The notes: generated from the letters alone by a model not told the origin. Positions 23,540 through 32,616 are shown, counted from the stretch's first letter. The stretch: DNA of 32,984 nucleotides from Oceanimonas marisflavi (GCF_003049725.1 NZ_QAGM01000027.1:1-32984), one strand, 5' to 3'. Made by a program: numbers and translations.

Positions 23540-25243
23540 ATGACCATGATCTATCCCGCTCCAACCCCGCAGCCCGGTGAGCTGCTTACCCGCTCCTGGC
23601 AACGCAGCCAGACCTTTGGCCTGCAACGCAACCATGCCGCCGATCCCTGCTGCCTGCCCCCGGCCGAGCTGCGCCGGCGCCAGCAGCGCCACCGCCATTT
23701 GCTGAGCCTGCTGCAAAAGGCCATGCCGCTGTTTGAGCAATGGCAGCAGGGCCGGGATTGCCGGCTGCTGTTTGCCGATGCCGAAGGCACCATACTGCTG
23801 AGCGCGGGCGACACCCGCTTTGGTGACCGGGCCCGGCGTCTGGCCCTGGCCACCGGCGCCCGCTGGCATGAGCAGACCATGGGCACCAATGCCATTGGCA
23901 CCGCCCTCTCGGAGCAGCAGGAAGTGTCGGTGCTGGGCGAGCAGCACTATATGCATGCCAACGGCGCCATCAGTTGCAGCGCCAGTCCGGTGTTTTCTCC
24001 CACCGGTGAACTGCTGGGAGTGATCGACATTTCCAGCGAGGCCGGCGCCCACAGCGCCGACATGCTGCTGACCGCCCGGCTGATGGCGCTGACCATGGAA
24101 AACGCCCTGATCAGCGAGCAGCAGGACGCCTGCTGGCTGCTGAACCTGGCCAGTGATGCCGCCGGCCTGCAACAACCCTGGTCGGCGCTGATTGCCCTGC
24201 GGGAAGACGGCCGGCTGCTCGGTGCCAACCGCCGCGCCCGGCAGTGGCTGCCGGAGCTGGATACCACCGGTCTGCTAAGCCAGCTGCGCCAGGGTGAACT
24301 CACGCCCTGGGGGGATGGCATGGTGCTGCTGAGCCGAAAGCCGGCACCGGTCCACCCTTGCCCGGTCGCCAGCGCCGACAGCGCCGCCCTTAAGCTGCTC
24401 AACCACGGCGTGCCCCTGCTGCTGCAGGGCGAAACCGGTACCGGCAAGGATCACACCGTACGCCGGCTGCACCGGCAAAGCCGGCGGGCTCAGGGGCCGC
24501 TGATTGCGGTTAACTGCGGCGCCCTGCCCGCCGAGCTGGTGGAAGCCGAGCTGTTTGGCCATGCCCCCGGGGCCTTTACCGGCAGCCACAGGAACGGACG
24601 CACCGGCTATGTGCGCGCCGCCCACCAGGGCATTTTGTTTCTGGATGAAATCGGCGAGCTGCCGCTGGCGGCCCAGACCCGGCTGCTTCGCGTATTGCAG
24701 GAAAAAGCCGTGGTACCCCTGGGCTGCCATGAGCCCGAGCCGGTGGACTTTTGCGTGATTGCCGCCAGCCATAAAAATCTGGAGGCCATGGTGCAGGCGG
24801 GCCAGTTTCGGGAAGACCTGTATTTTCGCCTGAACGGCTACAAAATCACGCTGCCGCCCCTGCGCGAGTTTGCGCGGGTGGAGTTTGAGGCGATGGTGAA
24901 AAAATTACTGGAGGAGCTGCACGGTCATGCCTGCCGGCTGGCCGCCGGACTGATGGACACCCTGCACGGCTGCCCCTGGCCGGGCAATATCCGCCAGCTT
25001 CGGCAGGTACTGGAAGTGGCCGGCATTCTCGCCGACGGTGCCATTATTGAGGCTCATCACCTGCCCGAACTGCCCAGAGCACCAAAACCGGCGCCGGCCT
25101 CTCAGGATCTGAAGGCCTCCACCGAGCAGACAATAAAACAGGTGCTGAACGAGTGCGACGGCAATATCAGTGAGGCGGCGCGGCGACTGGGGATCAGCCG
25201 CACCACCCTGTACGCCCGGCTCAGGCGAAGCCGGAAATCGTAA
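23540..25243 (+). CDS. AcoR-type sigma-54-dependent activator
   Basis: 567 residues. N-terminal GAF-like sensor (about 60-190) with the TMGTNAIGTAL block common in AcoR relatives. Central AAA+ domain: Walker A GETGTGKD (297-304), the sigma-54 contact loop GAFTGS (344-349) in place of GAFTGA, Walker B ILFLDE, and FREDLYFRL with the arginine finger. C-terminal Fis-type HTH (about 525-562). It should activate the divergent aldehyde/alcohol dehydrogenase operon through the -24/-12 promoter at 23366-23381. The effector may be an aldehyde, acetoin or alcohol; not resolvable here. ATG at 23540 has a modest ribosome site, and ATG at 23546 is equally possible. Confidence 0.9.
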   Translation: MTMIYPAPTPQPGELLTRSWQRSQTFGLQRNHAADPCCLPPAELRRRQQRHRHLLSLLQKAMPLFEQWQQGRDCRLLFADAEGTILLSAGDTRFGDRARRLALATGARWHEQTMGTNAIGTALSEQQEVSVLGEQHYMHANGAISCSASPVFSPTGELLGVIDISSEAGAHSADMLLTARLMALTMENALISEQQDACWLLNLASDAAGLQQPWSALIALREDGRLLGANRRARQWLPELDTTGLLSQLRQGELTPWGDGMVLLSRKPAPVHPCPVASADSAALKLLNHGVPLLLQGETGTGKDHTVRRLHRQSRRAQGPLIAVNCGALPAELVEAELFGHAPGAFTGSHRNGRTGYVRAAHQGILFLDEIGELPLAAQTRLLRVLQEKAVVPLGCHEPEPVDFCVIAASHKNLEAMVQAGQFREDLYFRLNGYKITLPPLREFARVEFEAMVKKLLEELHGHACRLAAGLMDTLHGCPWPGNIRQLRQVLEVAGILADGAIIEAHHLPELPRAPKPAPASQDLKASTEQTIKQVLNECDGNISEAARRLGISRTTLYARLRRSRKS

Positions 25244-25253
25244 CTCCGGGCGC

Positions 25254-25958
25254 TCAGATATCTTCGTTACGAGGGTATTTGGCAAACTCCCGGGAGATAT
25301 CGGCATAGAGCTCCACCGCCCAGCGTGGCAGGTTGGCGGCAAAGCCGTCGAGGGGCTCCCGACGGGGATCATGGGGGGCGATGATCACTGACGTATTGTC
25401 CACGCCAATGCGGCTGACCAGCACAAACAGCTCCTCAATGGCAATATCACCAATGGCCAGACAGCCCACCGACTCCGCCTTGCCGTGAATGTAGATATCA
25501 CTGCCCGGCTCGGTGCGCCCTTCCTTGGCGGCGCGCATCAGATCGTAGGAATTGGGATAGTTAAGCCGCATCGACAGATGAAAACGGCTGTCGGGGTTTA
25601 AATGAGTAATACGATAGATGCCCTCGGGCACCTGTTTATCGCCTTCCCGCAGCTTGGGCCCGGGGCCGCCGCTGGCCTTGCGCACCGGGTAACTGCGAAT
25701 AAAGCGAAAGGCGCCGTCGTCGTTGCGGGCCCACAACTCCAGGGCTTTTTCTTCCTTGGTGGCCAGCAAGACAATGTCTTTGGGCGGATAACTGACCTCG
25801 GCCCGCATAAAGTGCGGCCGCATGCGTATTTCGGCCAGCTCGCCATAGGCAGACATGACGTTGTCTATGCTGCCATGAACATAGGAAAAAGCAGGGCCTG
25901 ACATAAGCAAAGTACCCAAAACAAAGGCTGGAGCAATAAATCCGGTTAAGCTGCGCAT
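25254..25958 (-). CDS. L,D-transpeptidase-family protein, YafK/DpaA-like
   Basis: 234 residues with a signal peptide (hydrophobic 5-25, ending around AFS). The YkuD-type catalytic motif is present as IYIHGKAESVGCLAIGD, with His and the nucleophilic Cys. SGGPGPKLREGDKQVPEG and LNYPNSYD match the YafK branch. E. coli YafK (DpaA) removes Lpp from peptidoglycan, so a hydrolase or transpeptidase acting on the meso-DAP stem is likely. I chose the ATG at 25956-25958 for the signal peptide; a GTG-started extension exists but adds a non-signal leader. The ribosome site is weak. It ends 10 bases from the convergent activator. Confidence 0.85.
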   Translation of the reverse strand: MRSLTGFIAPAFVLGTLLMSGPAFSYVHGSIDNVMSAYGELAEIRMRPHFMRAEVSYPPKDIVLLATKEEKALELWARNDDGAFRFIRSYPVRKASGGPGPKLREGDKQVPEGIYRITHLNPDSRFHLSMRLNYPNSYDLMRAAKEGRTEPGSDIYIHGKAESVGCLAIGDIAIEELFVLVSRIGVDNTSVIIAPHDPRREPLDGFAANLPRWAVELYADISREFAKYPRNEDI

Positions 25959-26102
25959 AAAGAGTAATAAACCCGTACTGACTTCCTTTGCTGCATGATA
26001 GCCCGTCCCCCCCGGGCTTGTAATCAAATTATACACCGCTATTGTCTAACAGCCCTCCCGGGGCCACACTTCAGAAGGGAAGATATGGCACGGAGGTTAA
26101 GG

Positions 26103-26693
26103 ATGATCTCTTTTCTACGCGGGTGGCCCCTGCTGCTGGTGCTGCTGGCCGGTTGCGCCGAAATGACGGCGTTTGATCTGGGCAATGGCAATGGTTTCAG
26201 AGTAACCGACCAGACCCCGGGCGTGGCCGTCACTCAGGAGCGGCCCCCTCGCCTGGCCAGCCTGACCTTTTTTTCACCCCGCCCCTTCAGTGAGCAGGCG
26301 GCCGGCCGCTGCGCCGAGCGGCTGCTGGTGCCACTGGACGAGACTGCGCCGGTCATTCACTATTCCGGACGGGACATGCTGAACGCCGAAGGCATGGTGG
26401 AGCACAGGCCACGGCTCTACGGCCTGCTGCCGGTGCAGGACAAGATTCGGTTTGAGCTGACTCTGCTGGGCAAGGTAAAGGGAACCACCTATGGTTTTCG
26501 CCGCATCGAGTCGGCCCGCCGGGATCCGCTCGGGCTGAACGGCCATGACTACACCTCTCTGCCTTCGTCGGGTCAGGAAACAAGCCAGCTGTATCAGCGG
26601 CTGGAGCGGCTGTTCAGACAAATGGATGCCTGCATCGCCAGGGGTGACGACAACAGCGCCATGCATGGTTCACTGGCGCGCAGCCACAGCTGA
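26103..26693 (+). CDS. Small lipoprotein of unknown function
   Basis: 196 residues beginning MISFLRG, with lipobox LAGC (Cys at about 18). The frame is open further upstream, but GGAGG 6 nt before ATG 26103 and the lipoprotein signal set this start; ATG 26085 with AAGGGA is a second choice. The mature part contains a Cys in AAGRCAERL and another near the C-terminus in MDACIARGDD, which could pair. I recognise no domain. Divergent from the YafK-like gene with a shared promoter region of about 140 bases. Confidence 0.65.
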   Translation: MISFLRGWPLLLVLLAGCAEMTAFDLGNGNGFRVTDQTPGVAVTQERPPRLASLTFFSPRPFSEQAAGRCAERLLVPLDETAPVIHYSGRDMLNAEGMVEHRPRLYGLLPVQDKIRFELTLLGKVKGTTYGFRRIESARRDPLGLNGHDYTSLPSSGQETSQLYQRLERLFRQMDACIARGDDNSAMHGSLARSHS

Positions 26694-26949
26694 AACGGGT
26701 GGCAGCCGGGAACTCGCCGAGGGGCGTAAACGGCGCAGCACAGACAGAGCCTAGACAGCACCAGATATTGCCACTTCAATCGCTGAGTTAAACGGGCTAG
26801 GCTATCAGCCGTTAATGCGGCAGATCCTTACCCTCTTTGCAGGCGCTGAGAAAAAGTGCCTGTTGCAGAACACCAGCACCTTCTGAATTGTCATCATTAT
26901 ATAACTCCCTCTCACGGAAAAACGGCAAGCGACAAAGCAACAAAAGGGT
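26694..26949. other. Gap with no recognised feature
   Basis: About 255 bases between the lipoprotein gene and the toxin-antitoxin promoter. I see no gene, tRNA or repeat here. Base composition drops in GC towards the right, entering the accessory segment. Confidence 0.4.
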
Positions 26950-26978
26950 TTGATATGCAACATTTTGTCGCATACAAT
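26950..26978 (+). promoter_or_regulatory. Promoter and operator of the toxin-antitoxin pair
   Basis: TTGATA (26950-26955) and TACAAT (26973-26978) are spaced 17 bp apart, a good sigma-70 promoter. A palindrome, TATGCAACA-TTT-TGTCGCATA (26954-26974, one mismatch), fills the spacer and touches both elements. This is the expected position for autorepression by the antitoxin. Confidence 0.7.
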
Positions 26979-27007
26979 CCAGTTCAGTGAATCAGGGAGA
27001 CACGACC

Positions 27008-27238
27008 ATGGCCCAATCAATCAGACTGGACGACGAGTTCGTTGCAGATGTCAAAATGCACGCTTCCGTGGCACACCGCTCCGTTCCAAAACAGATCGAG
27101 TACTGGGCCAAAATCGGCCAGATGGTCGAGGAGAACCCGGATCTGCCCTTCAGCTTTGTGAAAGACGCACTGCTGGCCACCGAAGAGGTAAAAGCTGGAA
27201 AGGTAAGGCCTTATGCCCGCAGAACAAAGAGAGATTGA
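27008..27238 (+). CDS. ParD-like antitoxin
   Basis: 76 residues, opening MAQSIRLDDEFVADVKMHA. This ribbon-helix-helix-like start, followed by the HRSVPKQIEYWAKIGQMVEENPDLPF block, is typical of the ParD-like antitoxin family of marine gammaproteobacteria. GGGAG is 8 nt before the ATG; an earlier in-frame GTG is not supported. It overlaps the toxin gene by 26 bases and should both neutralise the toxin and repress the promoter. Confidence 0.85.
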   Translation: MAQSIRLDDEFVADVKMHASVAHRSVPKQIEYWAKIGQMVEENPDLPFSFVKDALLATEEVKAGKVRPYARRTKRD

Positions 27239-27536
27239 TGTTTACGAGTCCAACCTCTTCACCAGGCAGCTTTCCAGGCTGAGCGTAAAACAGGTGAAGG
27301 TGGTGGAAGACGAGATCGACAAGGTAATAGAGAATCCGGAACTCGGTGAACGTAAGGTTGGCGATCTGTCCCATCTCTGGGTTCACAAGTTCAAGCTGGA
27401 CGGCCAGTTGGTGCTGCTGGGGTATAGCTGGGTGGAAGACAAGCTGGAGCTTTACCTGCTCAGCGTTGGCCCGCACGAAAATTTCTACCAGGAAGCAAAA
27501 AAACGGCGCAAGGCCGATATTCGGTTAATGAAATAA
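27213..27536 (+). CDS. RelE/ParE-family toxin
   Basis: 107 residues. The fold features of RelE/ParE are visible: an N-terminal helix pair (RQLSRLSVKQVKVVEDEIDKV), a GDLSHLWVHKFKLDGQLVLLGY strand series, and a C-terminal LYLLSVGPHENFY segment ending in a Lys/Arg-rich tail. The target (ribosome-bound mRNA or gyrase) cannot be decided from sequence. The start overlaps the antitoxin gene, with AAGG upstream. The module lies just left of an insertion sequence, in a gene-poor stretch. Confidence 0.85.
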   Translation: MPAEQREIDVYESNLFTRQLSRLSVKQVKVVEDEIDKVIENPELGERKVGDLSHLWVHKFKLDGQLVLLGYSWVEDKLELYLLSVGPHENFYQEAKKRRKADIRLMK

Positions 27537-27590
27537 GAAGAACGCTTACTGCGCCCCTTCCAGTTCCCTCAGCAAGTCTTTTGTGCCCCT

Positions 27591-27600
27591 GGCGGTAGTG
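27591..27600 (+). repeat. Target-site duplication, left copy
   Basis: GGCGGTAGTG directly before the left end of the insertion sequence; identical to the right copy. Confidence 0.95.
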
Positions 27601-28847
27601 CAGGGCAAGATCGCGAACACTTTACAACCAGTTTGGGGTGGTTTGACCCGCTGATCGACTTGTGATCTTATACTCCCTTTTGGGAGCACGACCATGAGCC
27701 TTGATGCCTTTTTCGAGTACTTTGGTGAACTGACAGATCCCCGCCAAACGGCCAAGATTAGTTACCCGCTGTTTGACGTCCTGTTCTTGACGGTGTGTGC
27801 GGTCATCGCCGGCGCTGAAGGTTGGGAAGACATCGAAGATTTCGGTGAAGCACACCTCGACTGGTTTCAGGATAAAGGCTTGTTTACCAATGGCTTGCCG
27901 GTACATGACACCATTGCCCGTATCGTTTCTGCCCTTGACCCCACCGAGTTTCAGCAATGCTTCGTTCATTGGGCACAATCAGTCAATGAACGCACTGGCA
28001 GTGAGCTGATAGCCATCGACGGTAAGACCTTGCGGGGTTCATACGATCGTGAGGACAGACGCTCTGCCATCCACATGGTCAGTGCCTTTGCGGTCGATAA
28101 CAAGGTGGTCATGGGGCAACTGAAAACCGAGGCCAAATCCAATGAAATCACGGCCATTCCTGCCCTGCTAAGTCTGCTGGATATCAACGGCTGCCTGGTT
28201 TCCATTGATGCCATGGGTTGTCAGACCAAGATTGCAGAAACCATCATCAGCCAGGGTGGAGATTATCTGCTTGCGGTAAAAGATAACCAGGAACTACTGC
28301 ACCGGGCGGTTCAGCGTGAGCTTCGTCCGGTACACAGTGAAGAAACCAAGCCGGACAACGTCATTATTGAGCATGGACATGGTCGCACTGAAGCCCGGGA
28401 GTACCATGTTCTGCCGGCCACCGCACTGCTTGCCGAGTTTCCCGAGTGGAAAGGCATGAAAACACTGGGCGTTGCCATTGGTTATCGCCAGGATAAATCA
28501 GGCAAGTCTTCGCTGGAGTACCGCTATTACATCAGTTCAGCTGAACTGGACGCCGCTCGATTTGCGGCTGCTGTTCGTGGTCATTGGGGGATTGAAAATA
28601 GCCTGCATTGGGTTCTGGATGTATCAATGAAGGAAGATAACTGCCCCATTTATCGCGAGAATGCCCCCGAAATCCTGGCCGGATTCCGGCACATGGCGTT
28701 AAATATGTTACGTTCTGAAACATCGAAAAAGGCCAGTATCAGGCGGAAACAGAAGATGGCGAGTATGAACAGTGCTTACCTGGAGAAAGTGATCATTGCC
28801 GGATTGGCGTCGCTGGGCAAAAAGTAAGCACTCATGCTCTCGCCCTG
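27601..28847 (+). mobile_element. Complete ISAs1-family insertion sequence
   Basis: 1247 bp. The left end starts CAGGGCAAGATCGCG; the right end, read inward, starts CAGGGCGAGAGCATG. The 20-bp terminal inverted repeats match at 13 positions. A perfect 10-bp duplication flanks the element. It carries one intact transposase gene. Intact ends, frame and duplication imply a recent insertion that may still be mobile. Confidence 0.93.
27694..28827 (+). CDS. ISAs1-family transposase
   Basis: 377 residues, full length for the family (also called H-repeat-associated). The N-terminal domain begins with FFGEL-like FFEYFGELTDPRQ. Catalytic DDE residues sit in AIDGKTLRGS, SIDAMGCQ and HWGIENSLHWVLDV. GGGAG is 8 nt before the ATG. 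No frameshift or stop is seen, so the enzyme is probably functional. Confidence 0.95.
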   Translation: MSLDAFFEYFGELTDPRQTAKISYPLFDVLFLTVCAVIAGAEGWEDIEDFGEAHLDWFQDKGLFTNGLPVHDTIARIVSALDPTEFQQCFVHWAQSVNERTGSELIAIDGKTLRGSYDREDRRSAIHMVSAFAVDNKVVMGQLKTEAKSNEITAIPALLSLLDINGCLVSIDAMGCQTKIAETIISQGGDYLLAVKDNQELLHRAVQRELRPVHSEETKPDNVIIEHGHGRTEAREYHVLPATALLAEFPEWKGMKTLGVAIGYRQDKSGKSSLEYRYYISSAELDAARFAAAVRGHWGIENSLHWVLDVSMKEDNCPIYRENAPEILAGFRHMALNMLRSETSKKASIRRKQKMASMNSAYLEKVIIAGLASLGKK

Positions 28848-28857
28848 GGCGGTAGTG
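28848..28857 (+). repeat. Target-site duplication, right copy
   Basis: GGCGGTAGTG directly after the right end of the insertion sequence; identical to the left copy. Confidence 0.95.
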
Positions 28858-29231
28858 TCCTCACCAGTTGGAATGCCATCTGACTGGGTGGTAGGCGCCA
28901 CCGCAGTGGGCACCATCAAGGGCAACCTGCAAAGCTTCACCGGCTACGCCCGGCACCCTTTACCCAGGCGGCCCAGAGCGGCCGCCTTCGCGTATTGATC
29001 TGAGGTTCAGCCACCAGTGAAGCAAATTGCACGAAAATAAAGAAATTACAGCGCTGGCAGGATCAATAAAGCCACGCTAAACCTGAAAAACACGAAAATG
29101 GGAGCTTCAATCAGCGTCACAGCACCGTACCACAACAGAGCAAAACATCGCTGTCGCCACTTTGTCGCCATTCAGGGCAAAAGTGAAAAGCTGAAAGAGT
29201 TAGAAATGTACTGTAAGTACTTGAGTTTCAA
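28858..29231. other. Gene-free flank between the insertion sequence and the tRNAs
   Basis: About 370 bases without a supported gene. Joining the two sides of the insertion restores short open frames on both strands (about 46 codons leftward, about 70 rightward), neither with a recognisable product. The part near 29040-29220 is AT-richer. No duplicate of the tRNA-Leu 3' end was noticed, so there is no clear attachment site. Confidence 0.45.
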
Positions 29232-29318
29232 TGGTGCCCGGAGCGGGACTTGAACCCGCACGCCCTTGCGAGCGAGGGATTTTAAATCCCTTGTGTCTAC
29301 CGATTTCACCATCCGGGC
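29232..29318 (-). tRNA. leuZ: tRNA-Leu (anticodon UAA)
   Basis: 87 nt including an encoded CCA. On the minus strand it begins GCCCGGAT and ends CTCCGGGCACCA. The anticodon stem AGGGA/TCCCT encloses a 7-nt loop with anticodon TAA (29282-29284). It has a long variable arm, as in class II tRNAs, and the T-loop GGTTCAAGTCC. It follows tRNA-Cys and pgsA, matching leuZ in enteric bacteria. Confidence 0.96.
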
Positions 29319-29341
29319 GTAGACGTATTCGAAGAAGAATA

Positions 29342-29415
29342 TGGAGGCGCGTTCCGGAATCGAACCGGACTAAACGGATTTGCAATCCGCTGCATAACCA
29401 CTTTGCTAACGCGCC
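29342..29415 (-). tRNA. cysT: tRNA-Cys (anticodon GCA)
   Basis: 74 nt with encoded CCA. It begins GGCGCGTTAGCAAAGTGG and the anticodon GCA is at 29381-29383. It closely resembles E. coli cysT. It lies 23 bases upstream of tRNA-Leu in the same transcript. The enteric glyW that normally precedes it is absent. Confidence 0.97.
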
Positions 29416-29533
29416 ACAGGAAGGTCGTTGATATGGCTGGCATTTTAATGGCGAATGACGCTCAGTCAACCAGAATCTGTTTTTTCACGTCCATTCGCAC
29501 ATTTTTTATGCGCAATCCTGATTTTTATACTTT
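29416..29533. other. pgsA to tRNA-Cys spacer
   Basis: 118 bases where enteric genomes carry tRNA-Gly (glyW). I see no cloverleaf and no strong terminator. It probably holds the tRNA promoter or processing sites. Confidence 0.5.
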
Positions 29534-30082
29534 TTATTTGCTGCTGGTCAGGTCGCCCCAGGCCGCTCTCAGATAGTCGTAGGCCGAAAACAGGGTCAGG
29601 CCGGTGGCCACGTAAAGCAGCACATAGCTGCCCCAGATCATGTAAATGTTCTGCTGCCAGATAAGACCGATCAGCGCCAGCATCTGAATGGTGGTTTTCC
29701 ACTTGCCAATCCAGCTGACCGCCACCCGCGAACGCTGACCAATCTCGGCCATCCATTCCCGCAGGGCGGAGATAAGGATCTCGCGGCCGATCATGAACAT
29801 GGCCGGTATGGTCACCAGCGGGCTGCTGTAGTCTTCCACGATCAGCACCAGGGCGGCCGCCACCATCACCTTGTCGGCCACCGGATCAAGAAAGGCACCA
29901 AAAGGAGTACTTTGCTCAAGCTGGCGGGCAAGAAAACCGTCCAGCCAGTCGGTAACCGCCGCCAGGGTGAAGACTGCCGCCGCCCAGAAATAAGCCCAGT
30001 CAAACGGCAGATAAAACAGCACGATGAAGATGGGGATCAGCAGAATGCGAAAAAAAGTCAGGGAATTAGGGACATTTATCAT
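29534..30082 (-). CDS. pgsA: CDP-diacylglycerol-glycerol-3-phosphate 3-phosphatidyltransferase PgsA
   Basis: 182 residues, the usual length. The CDP-alcohol phosphotransferase signature is complete: D(x)2DG(x)2AR, then G and two Asp spaced (x)3, read as DWLDGFLAR followed by [11 protein letters not shown]. About four to six membrane segments. It makes phosphatidylglycerophosphate, the committed step to PG and cardiolipin in the inner membrane. The ATG at 30080-30082 starts MINVPN as in other PgsA proteins. It lies 48 bases downstream of uvrC, as in E. coli. Confidence 0.96.
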   Translation of the reverse strand: MINVPNSLTFFRILLIPIFIVLFYLPFDWAYFWAAAVFTLAAVTDWLDGFLARQLEQSTPFGAFLDPVADKVMVAAALVLIVEDYSSPLVTIPAMFMIGREILISALREWMAEIGQRSRVAVSWIGKWKTTIQMLALIGLIWQQNIYMIWGSYVLLYVATGLTLFSAYDYLRAAWGDLTSSK

Positions 30083-30130
30083 TGTTGTTTAAACCAGGGT
30101 ACGATGCCAATACATGGTGCATGATGAGCT

Positions 30131-31960
30131 TCAGTGATGCAACGCATCGTGGATCTTTTCTGCCAGCGCCCGGCTGATGCCCGGCACTTTGGAAAGCTCA
30201 TCCACACTCGCCCGCTTCACTTCCTGCAGACCGCCCAGGTATTTTAGCAGGGCCTGGCGGCGTTTGGCACCAACCCCGGGAATACTCTCCAGGCTGCTGG
30301 TGGTGCGAGCCTTGCCCCGCTGAGCTCTGTGCCCGGTGATGGCAAAACGATGAGATTCGTCGCGAATATGCTGGATCAGGTGCAGTGCCGGCAGATCGGC
30401 CGGCAGGTGCCGTTCTTCGTGGCTGAAGCCCATGATCAGGGTCTCCAGCCCGGGCTTGCGGGTCACGCCCTTGGCCACCCCCACCAGCAGAGGCTGTTTC
30501 GGGCTGTCGGCCAGCGCCTCCTGCACCACAGCTTCGGCCTTGCTGAGCTGGCCCAGGCCGCCATCGATAAACAGCACATCCGGCAAACTGTCGGGATCGG
30601 CCCCGTCAAAGCGCCGGTTCAGCGCCTGCTCCATGGCCGCGTAGTCATCCCCCGGAGTGATGCCACTGATATTAAAACGGCGATAGTCGCTCTTGCGCGG
30701 ACCGTCCTGGTCAAACACCACGCAGGAGGCCACGGTTTTCTCACCCATGGTGTGGGAAATATCAAAACATTCCAGGCGGGCAATGTCCGGCAATCCCAGC
30801 ACCTCCTGCAATTGCGCCAGGCGCTGACGCTGTGTGCTGCGGTGGGCCAGCCGGCTGGCCAGGGCGGTGTCGGCATTGGTGCGGGCCAGCTTCACAAAAC
30901 GCGCCCGCTCACTGCGCACGGCACTGCGCAGTCGTACCTTGCGGCCGTAATGCTGGCTCAGGGTCTCGCTGAGCACGGCTTCGTCGGGCAGGGTACGGTC
31001 CAGCAACACTTCCGACGGCGCTTCACGGCCGTTGATGCCGGAGAGGTAAAACTGCAGCACAAAGCTCTGCAGTATCTCCTCGGCCTCGGTGTCGGGGGCC
31101 ATGCGCGGAAAATAGCTGCGCCCGCCTAGCACCTTGCCCTGGCGAATAAACAGCACCTGCACACAGGCCTGGCTGCGTTCAACGGCCAGCCCAATCACAT
31201 CGAGATCGTCAAGCACATTGCCACTGACAAACTGCTGCTCCTGCACCCGGCGCAACGCCTGCAGCTGATCCCGGAACCGGGCGGCGTCTTCAAAACGCAG
31301 TTCCTGGCTGGCCTGCTCCATGCTGTCAGCCAGATCGGTCAGTACCTGCTGATTCCTGCCCTGCAGAAACAACCGGGCCAGCTGCACCTGATGGGCATAT
31401 TCCTCATCACTGACCAGACCCTGCACGCAGGGGCCGGCGCAGCGCTTGAGCTGATACAGCAGACAGGGCCGGCTGCGGTTGGCATAGACACTGTCTTCGC
31501 ACTGGCGCACAGGAAACAGTTTCTGCATCAGGTGCAGGCTTTCCCGCACCGCATTGCCATTGGGGTAAGGACCGAAGTATTCCCCCCGCTTTTTGCGTGC
31601 ACCGCGGTGAATGCTGATACGCGGATGGGCATGGTCAGAAATAAGGATATAGGGATAGGACTTGTCGTCCCGCAGCAGCACATTGTATTTGGGCAGGTGC
31701 TGCTTGATCAGGTTGTGCTCCAGGATCAGCGCTTCGGTCTCGGTGTGGGTCACCGTCACCTGCACATCATGGATCTGGCGCACCAGAGCCCGGGTTTTCT
31801 CGCCGCTGACACTGGCGCGAAAATAGGACGACAGCCGTTTTCTGAGGTTTTTGGCCTTGCCCACATAGATCACCTCTCCCCCGGCGTCATACATCATGTA
31901 CACGCCGGGCTGATCGGTCACCACCTTGAGAAAGGCCTTTGCATCAAAGGGCTGGCTCAT
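30131..31960 (-). CDS. uvrC: Excinuclease ABC subunit UvrC
   Basis: 609 residues. GIY-YIG nuclease domain (about 15-95) with [19 protein letters not shown], responsible for the 3' incision. UVR motif (about 205-240, [11 protein letters not shown]) for UvrB contact. RNase H-like endonuclease domain with [19 protein letters not shown], for the 5' incision. C-terminal tandem helix-hairpin-helix ([14 protein letters not shown] and [13 protein letters not shown]). It acts in nucleotide excision repair. It follows uvrY after 14 bases, so the two are co-transcribed. Confidence 0.97.
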   Translation of the reverse strand: MSQPFDAKAFLKVVTDQPGVYMMYDAGGEVIYVGKAKNLRKRLSSYFRASVSGEKTRALVRQIHDVQVTVTHTETEALILEHNLIKQHLPKYNVLLRDDKSYPYILISDHAHPRISIHRGARKKRGEYFGPYPNGNAVRESLHLMQKLFPVRQCEDSVYANRSRPCLLYQLKRCAGPCVQGLVSDEEYAHQVQLARLFLQGRNQQVLTDLADSMEQASQELRFEDAARFRDQLQALRRVQEQQFVSGNVLDDLDVIGLAVERSQACVQVLFIRQGKVLGGRSYFPRMAPDTEAEEILQSFVLQFYLSGINGREAPSEVLLDRTLPDEAVLSETLSQHYGRKVRLRSAVRSERARFVKLARTNADTALASRLAHRSTQRQRLAQLQEVLGLPDIARLECFDISHTMGEKTVASCVVFDQDGPRKSDYRRFNISGITPGDDYAAMEQALNRRFDGADPDSLPDVLFIDGGLGQLSKAEAVVQEALADSPKQPLLVGVAKGVTRKPGLETLIMGFSHEERHLPADLPALHLIQHIRDESHRFAITGHRAQRGKARTTSSLESIPGVGAKRRQALLKYLGGLQEVKRASVDELSKVPGISRALAEKIHDALHH

Positions 31961-31974
31961 ACGGTATGCCGGGC

Positions 31975-32616
31975 TCAGATTTTTTCTGCGTCGAGCATGC
32001 CGTAACGAATGGCCAGATGAGTCAGCTCCACATCACCGTTGATATTGAGCTTGCTGAACAGCCGGTAACGGTAGCTGTTCACGGTTTTGGGACTCAGGTT
32101 GAGCTGCTCGGAGATGTCGGTCACCCGCTGGCCCCGGGTGATCATCAGCATGATCTGCAGCTCCCGCTCCGACAGCTCCTTGAACGGGTTTTCCTCGTTG
32201 GAAAACTGGCTCAGGGCCATGCGCTGGGCAATTTCCGGCGACAGGTAGCGCTGGCCGCTGTGCACCAGGCGAATGGCGTTGATCATTTCTTCCGGCCCGG
32301 CGCCCTTGGTCAGGTAGCCGGCGGCTCCCGCCTGCATCACCTTGGTAGGAAACGGGTTTTCGGTGTGAATGGTCAGGACGATGATTTTGACATCGGGATT
32401 GAAGCGCAGAATCTTGCGGGTGGCTTCAAGTCCGCCGATACCGGGCATGTTCATATCCATCAGAATGACGTCAGGGTGATGTTCACGACACCACTGCACG
32501 GCTTCCTCACCGCTTTTGGCCTCGCCCGTCACCTTCATTCCCTTGACGTCTTCCAGTATGCGTCGGATCCCTGTGCGCACTAACTCATGGTCATCAACCA
32601 GGAATACGTTTATCAA
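31975..32616 (-). CDS. uvrY: Response regulator UvrY (GacA/SirA)
   Basis: 213 residues. Receiver domain 1-120 with D8, D9, the phospho-acceptor D54 in LMDMNMPG, and K in the GYLTKGA segment. LuxR-type HTH at about 145-205 ([34 protein letters not shown]). It is the partner of BarA and activates csr small RNAs that counter CsrA. The start codon is TTG at 32614-32616, with GGAG 8 nt upstream; [23 protein letters not shown] matches the E. coli N-terminus, so no longer start is needed. Confidence 0.96.
   Translation of the reverse strand: MINVFLVDDHELVRTGIRRILEDVKGMKVTGEAKSGEEAVQWCREHHPDVILMDMNMPGIGGLEATRKILRFNPDVKIIVLTIHTENPFPTKVMQAGAAGYLTKGAGPEEMINAIRLVHSGQRYLSPEIAQRMALSQFSNEENPFKELSERELQIMLMITRGQRVTDISEQLNLSPKTVNSYRYRLFSKLNINGDVELTHLAIRYGMLDAEKI

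Noticed and set aside
28858-29231. Possible prophage or island attachment site next to tRNA-Leu
   Set aside because: No integrase gene and no second copy of the tRNA 3' end could be found in the window.
29231-29431. 66-codon plus-strand open frame
   Set aside because: It lies over the two tRNA genes and is a familiar false protein produced by tRNA antisense sequence.
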